Assembly (NCBI RefSeq): GCF_001500025.1
Contig: NZ_LQIW01000034.1
Location: forward strand, 124,001 to 188,000
Origin: Mycobacterium sp. IS-1590
GTDB lineage: Bacteria; Actinomycetota; Actinomycetes; Mycobacteriales; Mycobacteriaceae
Direction: 5' to 3'
DNA length: 64,000 nucleotides
In this document: in pieces, positions 58,676 to 64,000 of the stretch
Numbering within the stretch: position 1 is the first letter of the stretch
How the letters are laid out: every line of letters begins with the position of its first letter
Position numbers and translations under genes: made by a program
The notes under the pieces: model-generated
The model's database searches: none
Told to the model about the DNA's origin: nothing
The model's input: the letters and a program-made list of their open reading frames with translations, nothing else

Positions 58676-59425
58676 ATGACAGTCGTTCTGGTGCATGGCA
58701 TTCCGGAGACGGATGCGATCTGGGGTCCGTTGGTTGATGCGCTCGGCCGCGATGACGTGGTGCGGCTCTCCCCGCCCGGGTTCGGCGCACCAGTGCCCGA
58801 CGGCTTCGGCGCGACGTATCTCGACTATCGCGACTGGCTCGAGCGCGAGCTGGAGCGCTTCGACGAACCGGTTGACCTGGTCGGGCACGACTGGGGCGGC
58901 GGACACGTCCTGAACGTGGCGATGCACCGACCGGAGCTCCTGCGCACCTGGGCCAGTGATGTCGTGGGGCTGTTCGACCCCGAGTACGTCTGGCACGACT
59001 TGGCCCAGGTATGGCAGACGCCGGGTGCCGGCGAGGAGTTGGTCGAGGCGATGATGGGCGGCACCGTCGAGGAGCGCTCCGCGCAGTTGGCCGAGCTCGG
59101 CCTTCCCGCCGACGTCGCCACATCGCTGGCGGAGGCGCAGGGTCCGGAGATGGGGCGCGCGATCCTGGTGCTGTACCGATCGGCCGCCCAGCCGGTTCTT
59201 CGCGAGTCCGGGCGGGGGTTGGGCACCGCCGCGTCGCGGCCCGGCCTGTCGATACTCGCCACCGAGGATCCGTACGTCGGAACCGACGACATGCGCCGCC
59301 GGGCGGCCGAGCGTGCCGGCGCGCGGACCGAAGTTCTCGAGGGGCTCGGACACTGGTGGATGGTCCAGGATCCGGCGCTCGGGGCCGAGGTGCTCACGCG
59401 CTTCTGGGAGACCGCCGCTGACTGA
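58676..59425 (+). CDS. Alpha/beta hydrolase, epoxide hydrolase/haloalkane dehalogenase-like
   Basis: The 249-residue protein has the alpha/beta hydrolase core with the oxyanion loop VLVHGIPETDAIW, the nucleophile elbow VGHDWGGGH with an Asp nucleophile, and the catalytic His in GLGHWWMV. An Asp at the elbow points to epoxide hydrolases and dehalogenases rather than esterases. It lies nine bases after the cyclase-LuxR regulator, so the regulator may control it; a -10 box also suggests its own start. Substrate unknown. Confidence 0.85.
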   Translation: MTVVLVHGIPETDAIWGPLVDALGRDDVVRLSPPGFGAPVPDGFGATYLDYRDWLERELERFDEPVDLVGHDWGGGHVLNVAMHRPELLRTWASDVVGLFDPEYVWHDLAQVWQTPGAGEELVEAMMGGTVEERSAQLAELGLPADVATSLAEAQGPEMGRAILVLYRSAAQPVLRESGRGLGTAASRPGLSILATEDPYVGTDDMRRRAAERAGARTEVLEGLGHWWMVQDPALGAEVLTRFWETAAD

Positions 59426-59493
59426 CGGTCGTGTCGGCTCAGCCGTTCGCGCGCATTTCTGATGAGTCAACGCGTCGGTGGGCCGTGGCATAC

Positions 59494-59509
59494 TCGAACA
59501 CATGTTCGA
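59494..59509. promoter_or_regulatory. LexA (SOS) box over the DUF222/HNH start codon
   Basis: TCGAACACATGTTCGA has perfect six-base arms TCGAAC/GTTCGA with a four-base centre, the mycobacterial SOS-box consensus. The ATG of the following gene is inside the box (59502-59504). LexA binding here would block both transcription and start of translation. DNA-damage control of 13E12 genes through such boxes is known in M. tuberculosis. Confidence 0.88.
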
Positions 59510-60998
59510 CTCAGAGTTCTCGGAGGCTGACGACGCGGCCGTCGTCGCTGCGATCGAGGAGAGCACGCGGGCCGAAGCAAGGGCGGGAGCCCGGCGGCTG
59601 GCGGCCATCGCCGAACTCGCCCGCCGCCGGGTCGACGATGACGACCGAGCAGCATTCGACGGTTGGGATGCGGCCGCCGCCGAAGTCGCGGCCGCTATGA
59701 CCGTCGGCCACAGGCGGGCCTCGGCACAGATGCGCATAGCGATCGCACTTCGGGACCGGCTTCCGCGCGTTGCGGCGCTGTATCTGCAGGGCGCCATCAA
59801 CTCCCGGGTCGTCTCGGCGCTCACGTGGCGCACACAGCTCGTTTACGACGATGAGGCGCTGGCCTTGATCGACGCTGCCCTTGCAGAAGGCGCGACGAAA
59901 TGGGGTCGGCTGTCCGATGACAAGCTCGAGAGGGCAATTGACGCGTGGGTCGAGCGGTACGATCCAGAAGCCTTGCGCCACGGCGAAACAACCATGCGCA
60001 GCAGAGACTTCTCGGTCGGCAACATCGACGATCCGGCAGGAACCACGTCGGTGTGGGGCCGGCTGCTGGCCACGGATGGGGCGGTTCTCAAACGTCGCAT
60101 CGCCGCAATGGTGCAGGGCCTGTGCGATGCCGATCCTCGATCCGCCGGTGAGCGCCGATCGGATGCCATCGGTGCGATGATCTCGGGCAATGACCGCCTC
60201 GCGTGCCGCTGTGGATCTGACACGTGTCCGTCGGCTGACGTGCCGCGGTCGTCGAACGTCGTCGTCAACGTTTTCGCCGAGCGGTCAGCGGCCGAAGCGG
60301 CATTACAGCAGCCGACAGCCGGCGAGTCCCAGGCACCTGCCCCGACAGCCCGCCAGTCCCAGGCACCTGCCCCGACAGCCCGCCAGTCCCAGGGACCTGC
60401 CCCGACAGCCGGCGAGTCGAAGGCCAAGCCGCCCACAGCACTCATCCTCGGCGAGGACATCCTGCCTGCACCGTTGCTGGCCCAACTGATCCGCGATGGC
60501 GCGAAGATCCGTCCGATCAAACTGCCCAGCGACGAGCCCGAGCCGCGTTACCGCCCGTCCGCGGACTTGGCCCAGTTCGTGCGCATGCGAGATCTGCACT
60601 GCCGGGCCCCTGGCTGCAGCGCGCCAGCCGATCGTTGCGACATCGACCACACCACCCCGTATCCGTTCGGTCCCACACATGCGTCAAATCTCAAGTGCCT
60701 GTGTCGAAAACACCATCTAGCCAAGACATTTGGTGGATGGGACGATGTTCAGCTGCCAGACGGCACGGTGATCTGGACCTCGCCGAGCGGTCGGAAATAC
60801 ACCACTAAACCCGGAAGCAAGCTGTTCTTTCCGACGTGGGATACGACGACCGCTGACCTTCCTCCACCGCCGACCTCGCCGCCGACGGTCTGCGACCGCG
60901 GGCTGATGATGCCGCTGCGACGGCGTAGCCGCGCCGCCGAATACGCCGCGCGAATCAAGGCCGAACGCGCGAGGAACCGGCGACCGGCGCCCTTCTGA
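59502..60998 (+). CDS. DUF222 / HNH endonuclease-domain protein (13E12 repeat family)
   Basis: The 498-residue protein has an N-terminal DUF222 region (about 1-230), a low-complexity linker made of four decapeptide repeats (about 271-310), and a C-terminal HNH nuclease domain with CRAPGC, the DIDHTTPY core and CLCRKHH. The family is multicopy in mycobacteria and linked to mobile DNA or DNA damage, but its role is unknown. The ATG at 59502 lies within a LexA box, so expression should rise on DNA damage. It stands alone in orientation between the hydrolase and the nitrate genes. Confidence 0.9.
   Translation: MFDSEFSEADDAAVVAAIEESTRAEARAGARRLAAIAELARRRVDDDDRAAFDGWDAAAAEVAAAMTVGHRRASAQMRIAIALRDRLPRVAALYLQGAINSRVVSALTWRTQLVYDDEALALIDAALAEGATKWGRLSDDKLERAIDAWVERYDPEALRHGETTMRSRDFSVGNIDDPAGTTSVWGRLLATDGAVLKRRIAAMVQGLCDADPRSAGERRSDAIGAMISGNDRLACRCGSDTCPSADVPRSSNVVVNVFAERSAAEAALQQPTAGESQAPAPTARQSQAPAPTARQSQGPAPTAGESKAKPPTALILGEDILPAPLLAQLIRDGAKIRPIKLPSDEPEPRYRPSADLAQFVRMRDLHCRAPGCSAPADRCDIDHTTPYPFGPTHASNLKCLCRKHHLAKTFGGWDDVQLPDGTVIWTSPSGRKYTTKPGSKLFFPTWDTTTADLPPPPTSPPTVCDRGLMMPLRRRSRAAEYAARIKAERARNRRPAPF
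60312..60431. repeat. 30-bp tandem repeats inside the DUF222/HNH gene
   Basis: Four 30-base units start at 60312, 60342, 60372 and 60402; the second and third are nearly identical and the fourth is degenerate. Each encodes a decapeptide of the form PTARQSQAPA. They form the linker between the DUF222 and HNH domains and keep the reading frame, so copy number could vary without breaking the gene. Confidence 0.88.
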
Positions 60999-61126
60999 AA
61001 CCTGCGGCGCTTTCGCCGAGGTGCGGCCGCCCATTTGAAGATGCCGCGGAGTGGCCCCGGCCACATTTGTTTCGGCTTGGTTTCGTGCACCCCGCACGCG
61101 TATCCGTTACGTATGTGAGCTGGAGT

Positions 61127-61140
61127 TGACGTTTACGTCA
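61127..61140. promoter_or_regulatory. Palindrome upstream of narK
   Basis: TGACGTTTACGTCA has perfect six-base arms around a TT centre and lies 41 bases before the narK GTG, within the 182-base gap that follows the HNH gene. It is a candidate operator for the nitrate assimilation genes. It does not match the GlnR consensus well by eye, and no firm core promoter could be set. Confidence 0.45.
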
Positions 61141-61180
61141 CGATGACGCAACGGATGCGGAATGGGTTCGGGCGACTCTG

Positions 61181-62608
61181 GTGCCCGTGAAGACTCTGAG
61201 CCGCAGCCGCACCATCGAACACTGGGACGCCGAGGACGTCGAGGCGTGGGAGTCGGGCGGCAAGGACATCGCCAAGCGGAACCTGATCTGGTCCATCTTC
61301 GCCGAGCACGTCGGATTCTCGGTGTGGTCGATCTGGTCGGTGATGGTGCTGTTCATGCCCCAGGACGTCTACGGCATCGACGCGGCGGGCAAGTTCTACC
61401 TGGTCGCGATGCCCACCCTGGTCGGCGCGTTCATGCGGATCCCCTACACCATCGCGCCCGCGCGCTTCGGTGGGCGCAACTGGACCATCGTCAGCGCCCT
61501 GTTGCTGTTGATACCGACCGTCTTGACCCTGTGGGCGATGAGCAACCCCGGCACGTCCTACACCACGTTCATGATCGTGGCAGCGGTGGCGGGAGTCGGC
61601 GGCGGTAACTTCGCCTCCTCGATGACGAACATCAACGCGTTTTACCCGCAGCGGCTCAAGGGCTGGGCGCTCGGCCTGAACGCCGGCGGCGGCAACATCG
61701 GCGTGCCGGTGATCCAGCTGGTCGGCCTGCTGGTGATCGCCACCGTCAGCAACACCGCCCCCGAAATCGTCTGCGCCATCTACCTTGTCCTGATCGCGTT
61801 GGCCGCGCTGGGGGCGGCGCTGTTCATGGACAACCTCGGCAACCAGCGGTCCAACCTCGGCGCAATGGCAGAGGCGTTGCGGTTCAAGCACTCCTGGGTG
61901 ATGAGCTTCCTCTACATCGGCACGTTCGGCTCGTTCATCGGCTTCTCGTTCGCCTTCGGCCAGGTGCTGCAGATCAACTTCCTCGCAGGCGGCGACACCC
62001 CGGCGCAGGCCTCGCTGCACGCCGCCCAGATCGCGTTCATCGGCCCACTGCTCGGGTCCATCTCACGCCCGTTCGGCGGCAAGCTGGCCGACCGGATCGG
62101 GGGTGGCAGGATCACGCTCTACACGTTTGTCGCGATGATCTTCGCCGCCGGAATTCTGGTGACGGCGGGCGTTCTCGACGACGGCATGGCGGGCGCGGCC
62201 ACCGCCGGGCAGATGGCCGCCTACGTCACCGGATTCATCCTGCTGTTCATCCTCTCGGGCATCGGCAACGGCTCGACGTACAAGATGATCCCCTCGATCT
62301 TCGAGGCCAAGGCGCAGGGCCGCGACGAATGGAGCCGCGAGGACAAGGCCGCCTGGTCGCGCAGCATGTCCGGCGCGCTGATTGGCTTCGCCGGTGCGGT
62401 CGGCGCCCTCGGCGGCGTATTCATCAACGTCGTCCTGCGCGCCTCGTACGTCAGCGACGCCAAGTCGGCCACCAACGCGTTCTGGGTGTTCCTCGGGTTC
62501 TACGTGATCTGCGCGATCGTCACGTGGTTCGTGTTCCTGCGCATGCAGACCTCGCGGGCCGGCGCCGGCGAGCAGGTCGGCCGCGCCACCGCACCGGTGC
62601 CCGCTTGA
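61181..62608 (+). CDS. narK: Nitrate/nitrite transporter, NarK/NasA type
   Basis: The 475-residue protein is a major facilitator of the nitrate-nitrite porter family with about twelve membrane helices. Family marks are the nitrate signature AGVGGGNFASSMTNINAFYP and a related glycine-rich motif SGIGNGSTYKMIPSIF in the second half. It brings nitrate into the cell. GTG codons at 61181 and 61187 are both possible starts. The molybdopterin nitrate reductase follows after five bases, so uptake and reduction are in one operon. Confidence 0.93.
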   Translation: MPVKTLSRSRTIEHWDAEDVEAWESGGKDIAKRNLIWSIFAEHVGFSVWSIWSVMVLFMPQDVYGIDAAGKFYLVAMPTLVGAFMRIPYTIAPARFGGRNWTIVSALLLLIPTVLTLWAMSNPGTSYTTFMIVAAVAGVGGGNFASSMTNINAFYPQRLKGWALGLNAGGGNIGVPVIQLVGLLVIATVSNTAPEIVCAIYLVLIALAALGAALFMDNLGNQRSNLGAMAEALRFKHSWVMSFLYIGTFGSFIGFSFAFGQVLQINFLAGGDTPAQASLHAAQIAFIGPLLGSISRPFGGKLADRIGGGRITLYTFVAMIFAAGILVTAGVLDDGMAGAATAGQMAAYVTGFILLFILSGIGNGSTYKMIPSIFEAKAQGRDEWSREDKAAWSRSMSGALIGFAGAVGALGGVFINVVLRASYVSDAKSATNAFWVFLGFYVICAIVTWFVFLRMQTSRAGAGEQVGRATAPVPA

Positions 62609-62613
62609 CGCCC

Positions 62614-64000
62614 ATGGCTACTCGGACGGCGTGTTCGTACTGCGGCGTGGGCTGCGGTATCGAGGTGCACACCGCCACCGACCGCGAGACCGGCAACCCC
62701 GTCATCGCGCGGGTCACCGGGGACAAGCTGCATCCGGCCAATTTCGGCAGGCTGTGCACCAAGGGGGCCACCCACGCCGAGATGATGCGCGCCGCGGACG
62801 GCCGGCTGACCTCGGCGATGCTGCGGCCCAGCCGTGACGAGGAACTGGTCCCCACACCCGTCGACGACGCAGTCGCCGAGGCGGGTCGACGATTGCGGGA
62901 GATCGTCGAGCAGCACGGCCCCGACGCGGTCGCGCTCTACGTGTCGGGCCAGATGTCCATCGAGGCGCAGTATCTCGCGACCAAACTGGCCAAGGGATTC
63001 CTGCGCACGGTGCACATCGAGTCGAACTCGCGGCTGTGCATGGCAAGCGCGGGAACCGGTTTCAAACAATCGTTGGGCGCCGACGGGCCACCCGGTTCGT
63101 ACGCCGACTTCGACTGCACCGACCTGTTTTTCGTCATCGGGTCCAACATGGCCGACTGCCACCCCATCCTCTACCTGCGGATGGCCGATCGGCTCAAGAC
63201 CGGCGCCAAGCTGATCGTTGTCGACCCCCGCCGCACGACGACCGCGGAACGCGCCGATCTCTTCCTGCAGATCAAACCCGGCACCGATCTCGCGCTGCTG
63301 AACGGGCTGTTGTATCTGTTGGTCGAAAACGGCGACATCGACCGCGATTTCATCGACGCCCACACCGAGGGTTGGGAGGGGATGCCGGCGTTCCTCGCCG
63401 ACTACACGCCCGAAAGCGTCGCTCAGGCCACGGGCCTGGCGGAGGCCGACATCCGACTCGCCGCCCGGATGATCGCCGAGGCGGGGGAGTGGCTGAGCTG
63501 CTGGACGATGGGGCTCAACCAGAGCACACACGGCACCTGGAACACCAACGCGATCTGCAACCTGCACCTGGCGACCGGCGCGATCTGCCGCCCGGGCAGC
63601 GGCCCGATGTCGCTGACCGGACAACCCAACGCGATGGGTGGACGCGAAATGGGTTACATGGGGCCGGGTTTGCCGGGGCAGCGCTCGGTGACCTCGGCGC
63701 AGGACCGCGCGTTCGTCGAGAAGCAGTGGGGCTTACCGCCGGGCACCATCCGCACCGACGTGGGCCCGGGGACCGTCGACATGTTCCGGCAGCTCGCAGC
63801 CGGCGACATCAAGGCCTGCTGGATCATCTGCACCAACCCCGTTGCCAGCGTGGCCAACCGGTCCACCGTCATCGACGGTCTGCGAACCGCCGAGCTTGTC
63901 ATCACCCAGGACACCTACAGCGCAACCGCCACCAACGCCTACGCCGACATCGTGCTACCCGCGACCATGTGGGCGGAATCCGATGCGGTGATGGTCAACT
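62614..64000 (+). CDS. Assimilatory nitrate reductase, molybdopterin catalytic subunit (partial)
   Basis: The frame is open from the ATG at 62614 to the end of the window (462 codons seen, the C-terminus is missing). The N-terminus binds a [4Fe-4S] cluster through C7, C10 and C14 of CSYCGVGC and a fourth Cys in GRLCTKGA. Molybdopterin oxidoreductase motifs follow, including IGSNMADCHPI, DPRRTTTAERAD and GSGPMSLTGQPNAMGGRE. It reduces nitrate to nitrite in the cytoplasm for growth on nitrate. It is close to NasA/NarB and, by position and type, to the M. smegmatis NasN protein as I recall it. Confidence 0.92.
   Translation, partial: MATRTACSYCGVGCGIEVHTATDRETGNPVIARVTGDKLHPANFGRLCTKGATHAEMMRAADGRLTSAMLRPSRDEELVPTPVDDAVAEAGRRLREIVEQHGPDAVALYVSGQMSIEAQYLATKLAKGFLRTVHIESNSRLCMASAGTGFKQSLGADGPPGSYADFDCTDLFFVIGSNMADCHPILYLRMADRLKTGAKLIVVDPRRTTTAERADLFLQIKPGTDLALLNGLLYLLVENGDIDRDFIDAHTEGWEGMPAFLADYTPESVAQATGLAEADIRLAARMIAEAGEWLSCWTMGLNQSTHGTWNTNAICNLHLATGAICRPGSGPMSLTGQPNAMGGREMGYMGPGLPGQRSVTSAQDRAFVEKQWGLPPGTIRTDVGPGTVDMFRQLAAGDIKACWIICTNPVASVANRSTVIDGLRTAELVITQDTYSATATNAYADIVLPATMWAESDAVMVN

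Noticed and set aside
59502..60998. DUF222/HNH gene considered as an insertion sequence or group II intron
   Set aside because: No terminal inverted repeats, target duplications or reverse transcriptase were seen; annotated as a gene of a multicopy family only.
61005..61018. Short hairpin after the HNH gene as a terminator
   Set aside because: The stem is only five pairs and there is no T run.

Overview
The window is high-GC actinobacterial DNA. Its gene content and order match the Rv2199c-Rv2143 segment of Mycobacterium tuberculosis closely (family and order recalled, not searched). The absence of IS6110 and PE_PGRS insertions, and the presence of assimilatory nitrate genes nearby, suggest an environmental, fast-growing mycobacterium (Mycolicibacterium, M. 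smegmatis-like). No rRNA, tRNA, CRISPR array or insertion sequence was seen.

Region 1 (1-7.6 kb) is respiratory: the end of ctaF, mmpS3 and a DUF2561 membrane protein, then on the minus strand ctaE-qcrC-qcrA-qcrB, the cytochrome bcc side of the bcc-aa3 supercomplex. trpD diverges from ctaE. Region 2 (7.5-28.6 kb) is cell-envelope biosynthesis and housekeeping: an exonuclease/GIY-YIG (Cho-like) nuclease, an NlpC/P60 hydrolase, PimB', FadD15, two SRPBCC proteins, an ArsA-like ATPase with no ordinary start codon, a phospholipid acyltransferase, the LM/LAM mannosyltransferases MptC and MptA, AroG, the kinase PknL beside its small DNA-binding partner, a prenyl diphosphate synthase, LppM and a GNAT acetyltransferase. 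Region 3 (28.6-50 kb) is a complete dcw (division and cell wall) cluster: mraZ, rsmH, ftsL, pbpB, murE, murF, mraY, murD, ftsW, murG, murC, ftsQ, ftsZ, then pgeF, yggS-like, sepF, yggT-like and wag31. Most neighbours are joined by 4-base ATGA/GTGA stop-start overlaps, and a triple MraZ box sits in front of mraZ.

Region 4 (about 50-61 kb) departs from the M. tuberculosis order and looks accessory. It holds a two-domain SRPBCC-epimerase, a glutamine amidotransferase-like protein, two tandem phospholipase D-like genes (one with a K-to-R change in its first HKD motif), a cyclase/ATPase/LuxR regulator with an alpha/beta hydrolase behind it, and a DUF222/HNH (13E12-type) gene whose start codon lies inside a perfect mycobacterial LexA box. 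Region 5 (61-64 kb) begins a nitrate assimilation operon: a NarK-type transporter and a molybdopterin nitrate reductase that runs off the window.

Nothing seen amounts to a wholly new system. The points most worth checking are the SOS-controlled DUF222/HNH gene, the coupled phospholipase D pair, the 24-bp tandem repeats in the ctaE-qcrC junction, the start of the ArsA-like gene, and a set of genes with a TANNNT -10 box exactly six bases before the start codon, which suggests leaderless transcripts.
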